Shown here: one piece after another, positions 12,782 to 24,700 of the stretch
Numbering within the stretch: the stretch's first letter is position 1
How the letters are laid out: each line of letters opens with the position of its first letter
Assembly: GCF_032362555.1 (NCBI RefSeq)
Contig: NC_083505.1
Coordinates: 10,779,501-10,843,500, forward strand
Length of the DNA stretch: 64,000 nucleotides
Direction: 5' to 3'
From: Amyelois transitella
Taxonomy: Eukaryota > Arthropoda > Insecta > Lepidoptera > Pyralidae
Program-made: the position numbers and the translations under genes
The notes under the pieces: model-generated
The model's database searches: none
What the model saw: the letters and a program-made list of their open reading frames with translations, nothing else
What the model was told of the DNA's origin: nothing

Positions 12782-15700
12782 TCGTTACTAGGGTAAGTAA
12801 CATTAAATTGAAAATAGAATATATGTTATTATTTACGTACGATTGTTTAAATTTCTGTTTTGCAGAAATTTGTCATAACCAATTGGTGTAAATATTTTTA
12901 AAACTAAGATGGTACATACAAATAAACTTAAGAAGTAGTATGTAAATGAAATCATTTTCATCAAAACATTAAAACCGTCTAATTAGCCATTAAATACGCC
13001 ATGTTATGCAAGAAAGAGTGCTTAAAATGTAGTTAAAGACTCAGTTTAATGGAAGGTTGTCGTTTCAAAACCTGAATTTGTATAATTTTAATATCTGATT
13101 TAGTTCGTACATACTGTTCTGACTAGTTGTGTAGTAAAAGAATTATATCACATATATATTATATCTGTCAGTTGCTTCCTTTCGCGCAGATTATATTAAG
13201 GGAATGGCTTATAAATTTGAGGTTCTTTTTTAATGGGATGGGTTAGCAACCTCTCTCTCTCTCACTCTCTCTAAATTACCATTCCATGTAACCACTATTA
13301 GACCTGTCTACTCTCTGTCTGTCTGTCCCATAAGGGATAAATGCATGATAAGAATGGATGTTTAAGGGCGCCTTTACCATAATTAACTGCATTTGCAAGT
13401 TGTGATAGCTATAAACATAGAGGAAGAAAAAAATCTATAAAGATTGTCACAAGTAGACTTAGATGTAATGTTATGTGGGCGTATAGATTTCATTTAATTT
13501 GATTGCCGATCTTCATTACTGAAGACGATACCACAAAATGAAAATCATGCTCATAAATAGGAGCTAGAATTAAATTGGACTGCGATCATAAGTTCCCAAT
13601 GCGATGACAGTGCATAAAATATAAAAAAGCAGAAAGACAAAAACATTTCTTTAATGACGTTGAGTGCGGCACGCACCGTTAGCAGCCGCATGCATTGGCA
13701 TTATATCGCATGCGCAGACGCAACGCAGATGAAAAGTCTGCTAAAGCAGTTAAAGGCTTGATAATGGTAATAATTTTGCTCATTACTATAACCTCTTTGA
13801 ACTTTTGAATGATTAAAGTTGTATTGGTATCTCTACCGACGGGGTATTATTAATAGCATACATAAACCTATATTATATATAGCTGACTGAGATCTATGTA
13901 AATGGCATCCAGCCTTAAAAATAAATTGTAGGTATCGTACTCTTCACCAGTAGTAGCCTTCTCATATTATTTTTGGAATATTCTAGAAAATGGACAGATC
14001 TCATGCACATGATATGAGCTGGATAATCAGGTGTTGTCTAATTGGCACCCGCGCCGACTTGCTGTTTCTCGTGGTTTCCGATCGGTGCGTTTGGCACATT
14101 CCGCCAGTCTGCGTCCAGGGCATTCACCTCACTGCCCAGCTCTAAATACATCAGTTCCTATCCTGAAATACGGGATTAACTGTTTCAAACAGTCTTCACG
14201 TTATAAATTGTGGACAACAATATTATCAGGAACCTTTTTACTTGTTTTTTTTTGAAGCCAAATGTTTGTCGTTGATGACCTAAGTATATGTGCGAAAAAT
14301 ATATACTTAAAACAATTTACCAAACAAATACCTGTAAAAAGGTTCCTGATAATGTTGTTTTTCCCTGTGAGCAGATAAAGTAGACTTAACTGTTTTATAT
14401 CGTCTTCTCTATTATCAAAATAATTATTTTGTGGTACGTTTTAAGTACTTAAATATTTTTCGCACATAGGTATACTTAGGTCATCAACGACAAACATTTG
14501 GCTTCTATTTACAAAAAAAAAACACTGTCAATAAAAGGTTCGTAAAAATTTGGTGGCAAGTTGAATAATGATTCTCAGTAAAAGACAATTTGTAAATACT
14601 ATACCCAACGTATTTTCAACCCAACCAACTCTGTTTTCAACTACAATTGCTCATTGTCATCGGCTTCCCAAAGCTGATTATCTTTTTACAAGATTATTTA
14701 CAAGCAATATCCATAACAATAGGTAATTTCACACAATACTCGGTGACCACAAGGCAAACAGTCAGCCATTACCCAAACGAGAGCGAGAGTTGCATATTTA
14801 GCGATCAAGCATGAAAAATGAACTTTATTCCTACTCAATAAGGATCATTAAAAGTGAGGCATGCTCTCATACCTGCGCCTGCGCCGAACAATGAAACTTA
14901 ACTTATAAATGTGGGCGTGGAACTAGGAATCATCTGGTTTTAAGGAATTAAACAATAACCTGCAAATAAAGGTATTTCACCTTGGTTTTAAATGTCATAT
15001 GAGAGCGAGTGCTTCAAAATGATCGGTTTTTGATTCTATGTGAATCACATACCTAACTTAATAACTATTTGGGCTTGGAATTTCGTAGGTAAATTTAACT
15101 TCAGACTATCTCCTGGGTATAACTCTAATCTTTAATTGTCGTTGTATCGTGGTTCGGTCACATCATCGATGCCATAAATGATAGTTAGTTCCATTTGCGT
15201 GAACCTGGCAAAATACTCTTACTTGGATATTCATATGATAAACGAGTTCTACATATAGGTTTAGTAATTTTTCTCTTCTTGTCGTTAATAAATGACTATG
15301 ATTAAATGTAACTAGGTATATAAAAATATTATAAAAAGCAAAAATAATTAATTTATAAATATAATAATGGTAGCAGGTTTCACAATTCTGCTTTAATTTG
15401 TTTTAAATAAGTTAAGATTATGATGACTCAATGAAAAGGGAGTTGATGATATGTGATACTATTATATTACACTCACTTAAATGAAACGTTCTAAATAATA
15501 AAATCTCATGATGAACTTAAACATACAGATATAGCGAGAAAGGAATAACACGTTTCTTTTTATTTTCATAATAACATAAGTACTTACATACATATAATCA
15601 TTAATCACGACTTTATCCCTTGCAGGGTAGACAGAGCCAACAGTCTTGAAAAGACTAATTGGTCACGTTCAGCTTATTTGCTTAATTATAGAATTTAGAT

Positions 15701-18700
15701 TCAAATGGTGACAGGTTGCTAGCCCATCGCCTAAAAGAAGAATTCTAAGTTAGCTTATCCCTTAGTCACCTTTTACGATATCTATGGAAAAGAGATGGAA
15801 TGTTCCTATTCTTTTCGTTGGCTCTTTGTAGCAAACATTAATGCAGTCGCACATGTGCAGGTTTTCTTTATAATGTTATTTCTGTTCTGTCGGCCTGGTC
15901 AAATGAGTTTGTCACGATATTTGCTTTGTGGAAATGCGAAACGTTAGCGAAGAAATTCGCAACCTGACCTATCAAGAATAAGGAATGTAAGCCCAGACCC
16001 ATCAATTACATTTCGTAAGCGTAAGGTTCCCTGTGATATTGAGTGTTCATGTGGTGACGATATAAGAGAAATGAAATCGGAAATATCTCATATCAGCTCC
16101 CTACTGGAAAAATATGTCACATCTAACGAGCACATTTTAAAAAATATGCAAGAGGACATAACCGAAATAAAAAATCAAATCACGGATATGAAATCGTCAA
16201 ACGATCGAACTCTCAATGCGATGCAAATTAAAATTCAATCTCTGGAAACAGACCTGCACAACCTGAAAACTGTACCTTTCACCAAGGAAAAGGAGCTAGC
16301 TTTTGGCGAAAACATCATACAAGAGGTACAAAACCGTAGCAACAGAGAAAAGAATGTTGTGCTGGTTGGTCTACCCGAGCAAATTGCATCCACCCCGGAA
16401 GATAGGTCATTAAGGGATGAAGCTGATGTTCTCAAAACTATTTCCACAATAAGCGAAGGCATTCCTAAACCTTCAAAGGTTTTTAGAATCGGTAAACTAC
16501 AACCAAATAAACACCGTAGTATCAAGATTTGCTTTGAAACTGTAGAACCAGCTAAAAAACTACTTCGTAATAGGAATAGACTACAAGGAGGCCTTAAAAT
16601 GTTTTCAGACCAAACACCTACACAACAGAACCTTATGAAAAACCTAAGAGAAGAACTTAAGCAACGTCAAGACAAAGGTGAGACCAATATCACAATTAAA
16701 TATGTAAATGGTACGCCTTTAATCGTAAAAACGTCAAAAAACTAAATACATTACTTACAACAGTTCATACTCAAACCGAAAACCATAATACCTACGAACT
16801 ACTAGACGATTATCAAAATTTCCCGAAAAACAAGTCACGATTTACTTTTTTTTATTTAAATGCCAGGAGTATACGTACGAAAGGAAAATTTGACGAAGTC
16901 AAATGTATCCTACAAGCTATACCGAACACAGTGCACATATTTCTATTAACCGAGACCTGGTTTCAAAGCGAAGAAGAAGCGCTACGATATGAATTACCAA
17001 ACTATAGTCACTATTATAATTATAGAACAGACAAAACTGGAGGCGGTGTATCCATATATGTTCACAACAACCTAATACACAAGCTATCAGAGTCCGTGTA
17101 TATAGGAGGTAATAATTATTTATGGATACAACTAGAAAAATATGCACTTGAAGTAGGAGTCGTATATAATCCAGGGAACACCAATTTCCAGCAGTTTCTA
17201 GAAGTATATGAATCACAATTAAGAAGACGAAAAAGAGCAATAGTTTTTGGTGATTTCAATGTTGATCTACTCACAAAAAAAGAAACCGAGACTAAACAGT
17301 ACAACCAACTTTTAAAACAAACTGGACACAAAATTATTAACAAGATCTCCAAGAAATATTACACCAGAAAAGGCCCACCTAAAAACTCCCTACTAGATCA
17401 TGTAAGCACCAACCTTGACAAAGATAACTTCCATATGGTAACAATCGATTCATCTTTCTCCGATCACAGACAGCTATACGTTGAAATCAAGAAAATAAAA
17501 CCACCGAAAAAGACAATTAGACAATATGAAGCTATCAACTATAATAAACTTTATAAGGCAGTGGAAATATCTAAACTTCAAGAACCAAATAATGATTTTA
17601 CAGAATTTGAAAGTTCAATTAAACAATGCATAAATGAAAGCAAGATTATAAAGACCAAAATTGATAATGAGCCACAAAAAGAATGGATAAATAAAAACAT
17701 AATAGCATTAATCACTGAAAGAAACCAGATATCTACAGAGTTAAAAGAGAATCCAGACGATGAAGATCTGAAGGAGAAGTTCAACACTAAGAGAAACCAA
17801 GTTTTAAGCGTAATCCGGAAAGCAAAGAAGTCATACTATAAAAAAGAATTTGACAAATACTCTATGCAGCTTAAAAAACTATGGAATTTACTTAGCACAC
17901 TAACAAATAACAAGACCAAACAAAGGCGCGCTCCTTCAAAGCTTATTGTCGATTCATTGGAAGTCTCCGATCCCAATGAAATATGTAAAGTATTTAATAA
18001 CTTTTTCGCTAACGTAGGGTCTTGTCTCGCTGATGAAATTCCTACAGACTTTCATGTTAATTATATTCACGCACTACCCAAACCAACTTCACAAAAACCG
18101 CAAATCAATACCTGGGAACCTTGCAACGAAAAGGAAATACTTGATATTATCAATAACCTAGATTCAAATAGCAGTGTTGGTCTAGACGGTATTAGTACCA
18201 AAGCAATAAAATGTGTTAAGGATTTAATAGTAAAACGACTAACAATATGTATTAACAAACTATTACAAGACGGAGTATTTCCAGACTCACTCAAAATAGC
18301 CAAAGTGACACCTATTTATAAGTCAGGACCAAAAACGGAGCCTGGAAATTATCGACCAATATCTGTGCTCCCTATACTATCAAAAATTTTGGAGAAAGTC
18401 TTGCATACACGGTTACAAAATTACTTGGATTCTATTAATTTCTTCTATGAGCGGCAATACGGGTTTCGATCTAAAAGTAATACTCTTACGGCAACAATTG
18501 ATCTCATTACCACAATAAAACAAAACATAGATAGAAAAAACATCGCACTAGGGGTATTTATTGATTTAAAAAAGGCTTTCGACACCGTTAGCCACAAATT
18601 GCTTTTAAAAAAGTTGGAATCCATTGGTATAACTGACAAAGCGCTTAACATGTTCAAGTCTTACCTTACAAACAGACTTCAGATTGTCAAAACAGACAAT

Positions 18701-21700
18701 AACTCTCAAAGTCCTCCACTGCCAATTGCCTATGGAGTCCCGCAAGGTTCGATATTGGGTCCACTACTGTTCTTAGTTTATATCAATAATATGCATGAAC
18801 TAGGACTAAGCGGTAACATCACTTTGTATGCTGACGACACGTGCCTTTTTTATTACGGTTCATCAATCCAAATCTTAATTTCTCAAGCTCAAAATGACCT
18901 TAACATCCTTCAAAATTGGTTACAGTATAATTTACTTACTATAAATGTCTCTAAAACTAGTTATATTATTTATAAAGCTAAAAATAAACCAATACCCACT
19001 TTCACACCTCTTACAATTAACAACAAACCTATACAACAAAAAACTTCAGAAAAATACCTTGGCCTCCAATTGGATACTTATTTAACATGGAATACTCATA
19101 TCAAAAAATTAATAAACAAATTTATTTCGCTCCATGCATCCCTCCGAATAAATATTCGATATATACCACGTAAACTTCTTTTTACCATTTACAATGCTCT
19201 AATAAAACCACACCTATCTTATCTTATAGAAGTTTGGGGAAGTGCTGCTAAAACAAGACTAGACAAATTACAAACACTACAAAATAAAATAATAAAAATG
19301 CTATTTAATTATAACTTTCGAACACCAACTAATAAAATTTATCGTGAAACAAGACTAATGACTATTAAACAATTATATACATATAATACTTGCATTCTCA
19401 TCCGTAAAATCATGACCAATAAAGTCCGCACCAACATAAACTTTACTGAGCGAAAACAAGTTGGGCGCCCCTGCACTCGACGCGCGAGCTTCATCATTTT
19501 GCCAAAGGCACGGACAAAATATTACGGCCGGTCGACAATAACAACCGAAGGTGCGCGCCTTTTTAATAAGATACCCTCTGACATTAAAAAAATTAACTCG
19601 TTCGAAGTATTTAAGAAACAGTTAGCCAAACACATTGTTTCCATTTACTAAACTTGACCGGTAATTGTGTATTGTTCTTTTTTAGTGTGACAACGAACAA
19701 ATTATAATGTATGTCATAATTTTAAGTTCTCATGTAAGTGATGTAAATTATGTCTTAATGAGAATAAAAGTCTTTAAACCTAAACCTAAGAAATTAACAA
19801 GTTTTCTGAGGTAACTTGAAGGCTGGATAATAATTTAGTTGCAACATTTGAAACGTCAACCATGTCGATAAGTGATATGCGTTCATTGAAATAACATATG
19901 ATTAAAAAGAGCAGTTGACGCATAATATACGCTCTTTAAAAGTGGAGTCAATTCTATCCGTTTCCTGTGTACTTAGATGGTAACATGTGACTAAGGGTAT
20001 AAGGACTTTCTTTTTCAGTTGACAGTATTACAGAGTAACTTCGCTTAGCCACTCTTAGGTATATAACAAATCACCGAAAGACACACACTATACACTTTAT
20101 CAATTCAATCATTGAAAGGCCATTAAGCTAAAATCATCCTTCATGGATTGTGACTCAAATCTTCTGTCTACTATGTATAGAATCACAAACGTGTTAAGTT
20201 TATTAGGACACAATCTTGAATCAGCGTCACATGATGATTCAGAAAGAAACACAAACAGTAGTTGATAAAAAATATCTAGAAATTTTGCGGTCAGATCATA
20301 TCACCGATTTATATATGAAATCGATAAAAGAGATTTTAGAAAGCTACAAATATTGACAATTCAAAACCGGTACCGAAAGTTTTCAAGACTCTTTAAGTAG
20401 TAGAAATATGACGTTTCTACAGATAGCATTGACTTGCAAATAACATATGCTTTCTTACAGCTTATTGTATAAATTATATAGCCGAATGTATAAATTGTAT
20501 GGGAGAAATTGACATGCTGCTGAGAAAATTATGTATAAATACTTTGTAAGTAACAATTTAGTATGATAAATGATAATACGCTTTAAAAGAAGTAATTTGA
20601 TCGCATTCTTCTAATGAATATAGTTCAACAGCCCTGATTTACTTGGGTAATAAGTATGAATTAAATAATATAATTTTAATCATTACATGAACAACTTTCT
20701 TTACGGGAACCATCTAAAGACAAAAAACATCTATGCAACATCTATTGTCTATATGTTCTTTTAAACGTTTATAAAAGCTTTTCTTTTCAGTTCTAGGTAT
20801 TTTTATTTTATTTGTTATAAATATATTGCATTTTATACATTTATATCATACCATAATATGAATGAAGAGTGGCGAGATAATTGTTATAGTGGCAATAGAT
20901 TACTCAATCGGACTGCGACCTCATCGCTAGCGGTCAACTCTGTCATATAATATGATAAACTTATCATTTCTTGTACAAACGTAACTAAAAGAATAAAGTT
21001 TTAATTTGTGATGTGCGATGGAAACGCCGTTGTTTTCGAGGTAGGTACGTTGTATCTTTTTTGTTACATATGATTAATGTACACCTTTGCATTTTACACT
21101 AGGTCAAAGTCATGAATAAATCGATTTCATTACCATTCGGTGGGTTAATCAATTCCGCTTCGTTCCGTTTGCTAATGATAATGCAGATTTACTCAACAAA
21201 ATAATTAACTTCGATAAAAATAATCAAATTAGTTTTGCATTAGTTCAACAAATAAGTATTAGAAAGAATTTCAAAAAATAAACCCTATCTTAATTCGATT
21301 GGGTCGAAGATGGGTGTAAGAAATTCTGAACATGACTATAATAGACTGATTTGATAAGAGGTGGCGTAATTGACAGGAAATAACGAGATATTTAGGTACC
21401 TAATGGGATATATTAAAAAGGTAATCGAATAACTGTATGAAAATGTCATACCTTAGAGGCTTGTCCCGAAAAGGCCAATGTGGCTTATTTTTCGGTTTAA
21501 TTTGAAAGTAAAAACTAATATAATAAACACCTACCTATGTAAGTGAATGTAGGTAATATCATAGGATCAGTAACATTCTTAGTTTCTATATCTAGATCTA
21601 ATTAAATATGAACTAATTGAATAAATGTATCTAAAACAACATAAAACAAGCACCATTTACTCTTTCATGTCTTGTTAAGTCGTTAATTTTATCGTAGTAA

Positions 21701-24700
21701 TTTAAGAATATAATCGCAGTGGTTAAAGAATAAAACCGGATAGTACTTTCACGAAGATTTAGATGGCTATCTAACTGTGCATGGGCGGTCGAATTGACGA
21801 TTGTTTAGCATGGACAAAAAGGACGAAACTTTCTACTGAATCGATTATGAAGTCAAAGTGTGCTGTAGTAACTAATTGACAAACAAAGTTTATTTCAATG
21901 AAAAATTTTATATCACAATTGTCACAAAGAGTTTCTAACTCTTACAATACCTATAACACAGGCTTGGTAAGACATTTGTAACCACCAGAGATATTGGTGT
22001 TTGCTTTTAATCATCCCGCTCAGTTGAATTTATGGTCGATTCGATTAAGTCTATTAGTAAATGATTAATGTTTAGTAGAGAATTAACTTTTTATGAAACA
22101 GCCTTAGATAATTACAACAGCAATATCAACTGATTACAGATTTAATTTTACTTAATGATATGTCTTATAATATAAATCGATTTATCTTATTGATGATGAT
22201 GAACAAATTCGCTAACCCTTTTTCTGTTGCTCCAATTTGGGTCAATTTCAGACAACTAAGGTATCTTTCAACAACAACATATAACTACTTTTTAAATTTC
22301 TCCGGCTTATTCGAAACCAAACTTTTGATCAAAACTCTTTAAATATTTACTGTAACCTTCAACATTTCCAGGGCGATTACATATGGATCGAGCCGGTGTC
22401 TGGTCGAGAGTTCGACGTGGCCATCGGGGCACGGGTGCTGGCAGCTGAAGGTCGCCGGATCAGGGTGCGAGACGACGACGGTCAGGAACAATGGCTGCCT
22501 CCGGAGCGCCGTATCAAGGCCATGCACGCTACATCGGTCCATGGAGTCGAGGACATGATATCCTTAGGAGACCTCCATGAGGCCGGCATTTTGAGGAATC
22601 TCCTAATTAGATATAATGAGAATCTCATTTATGTAAGTAAATTTCTTATATTTTTACATTTGACTGGAAAAATTATTATACAAACCTCCGCTCCCTATGT
22701 TTTTAATTCGATAATGTCTTTGCTTAAATACGTTATATATTCTATCTTCTATTTCATGGTGTTAATGATCCAAAACTAAAATGTCAGACAAGTGTATAGC
22801 CAGCTTTAGTTAGTACCAGAGCGGTTAAAAATTAAACTCAGTGTGTACACGGTGCAAAAGAAATTCCGGCCACAAAACCCATTAACAAAAAAAATAATGG
22901 AAGATTACCTATGAAATAAATAAAAATAATATGTCATTACTTTATAAATTCGTATTGTGTACCATTTCAGACTTACACGGGATCAATATTAGTAGCAGTG
23001 AACCCGTACCAGATCCTGCCGATCTACACGGCAGACCAGATAAAGTTATACAAAGAGCGCAAGATCGGTGAGCTACCACCGCACATCTTCGCGATAGGCG
23101 ATAATGCGTACGCGCATATGCGGCGGTACGCGCAGGACCAGTGCATCGTGATCAGTGGAGAATCTGGCGCGGGGAAGACCGAGTCTACAAAGCTGATTCT
23201 GCAGTATTTGGCAGCCATCAGTGGTAAACATTCGTGGATAGAACAACAGGTGAATTTAAGAAGGTTTTAAGATAAGATGGTGTTAAAACTGCAGTTAAAA
23301 TAAAATATACACGACTTAAATTACAAAACAAATATGATAAATATAGTTAAAGACTTTGAAAAAAATTGCTTTGTTACAGCTGTGCCTTGCTTTTGCTTGA
23401 TTAGATAAATCTATTACATATTTATGAATTACTAAAATGCATTGTTTGTGTAAGGTAATACTATACATACATATACATTTTATTTACTTCTCGTAATATG
23501 CAGAAGAATTCATAAGCTATGATATCAATTCGTGAACGCGAAATAGTTTCAATTTATTAAAGTAGGTATGTTCTTTTTATTTCAGATTTTAGAAGCAAAC
23601 CCAATTTTAGAAGCATTCGGTAATGCCAAAACAGTGCGGAATGATAACTCTTCCCGGTTTGGCAAATACATAGACATCCATTTCAACAGTGGAGGCGTCA
23701 TCGAAGGCGCTAAGATAGAGCAGTATCTTCTTGAGAAGTCCAGGATTGTAAATCAGGGCACAGAGGAAAGGAACTACCATGTATTTTATTGTTTATTGGC
23801 TGGTTTGTCGAAAGACGAAAAGAAGAAGTTGGAATTAGGCGACCCATCAGAATATAGATATCTATCAGCGGTAAGATACATTGATTCTTGAAATAAGTAT
23901 GTGTAGCAAATTTTACATTATATCAGCGGTAAGATACATTGATTCTTGAAATAAGTATGTGTAGCAAATTTTACATTATATCAGCGGTAAGATACATTGA
24001 TTCTTGAAATAAGTATGTGTAGCAAATTTTACATTATATCAGCGGTAAGATACATTGATTCTTGAAATAAGTATGTGTAGCAAATTTTACATTATATCAG
24101 CGGTAAGATACATTGATTCTTGAAATAAGTATGTGTAGCAAATTTTACATTATATCAGCGGTAAGATACATTGATTCTTGAAATAAGTATGTGTAGCAAA
24201 TTTTACATTAAATAAAAAATCATATGATTGATTTGATATTTTGTTGATTTTCAGGGTGGCAGTTTTTCTTGCGAAGGTCGTGATGACGCTGCTGAATTCG
24301 CCGATATTCGATCCGCTATGAAAGTGCTGTTGTTTACAGAATCAGAAATATGGGAAATATTGAAGCTATTGGCAGCAGTGCTGCATTGTGGTAACATAAA
24401 GTATGAAGCGACTATCATAGATAACTTAGATGCAACTGAGATAACGGAACAAGCGAACGTGCGGCGAGTCGCTTCCCTGTTAGGAGTGCCGATGCAGGCG
24501 CTGATTGACGCGCTTACTAGAAAAACATTATTTGCTCATGGAGAAACGGTCGTATCTACATTAAGCAGAGACCAGTCCGTAGATATAAGAGACGCTTTCG
24601 TCAAAGGCATATACGGTCGCCTATTCGTAACTATCGTAAAGAAAATTAATGCAGCTATATACAAACCCAAAGCTACGACCCGTACTGCTATTGGCGTTTT

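Larger units (their letters stand above)
15900..19790 (+). mobile_element. Nearly intact CR1/Jockey-group non-LTR retrotransposon
   Basis: The element has a coiled-coil ORF1 (16071-16745) and a long ORF2 with apurinic-type endonuclease and reverse transcriptase, both open without internal stops. The 3' end carries AATAAA at 19763 followed by two TAAACC units and TAAG at about 19775-19790, the kind of short tandem tail typical of CR1-like elements. The 5' boundary is unclear: coding-looking sequence in the ORF1 frame continues upstream of its ATG to a stop near 15954. No target-site duplication was found by eye. It lies in the same direction as myosin VIIa, in intron 2. The clade call comes from remembered family motifs. 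Confidence 0.85.
12793..22371. other. Myosin VIIa intron 2, holding a LINE and other repeats
   Basis: This 9.6-kb intron separates the six-codon first coding exon from the rest of the gene. It contains a full-looking non-LTR retrotransposon in the sense direction (about 15900-19790), SINE-like copies (13228-13350, 15591-15815), a set of interleaved inverted repeats (14222-14505) and a short CT microsatellite near 13250. No other coding sequence is supportable. Confidence 0.6.

Noticed and set aside
14031-14255. 74-codon GC-richer frame in myosin VIIa intron 2
   Set aside because: Arg/Pro/Ser-rich chance-like peptide, partly overlapping the inverted-repeat arms; may be an old transposon scrap but cannot be supported.
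23863-24210. Array of identical direct repeats resembling a CRISPR array
   Set aside because: The 58-bp units are contiguous, with no variable spacers, and lie across an exon-intron boundary of a eukaryotic gene.
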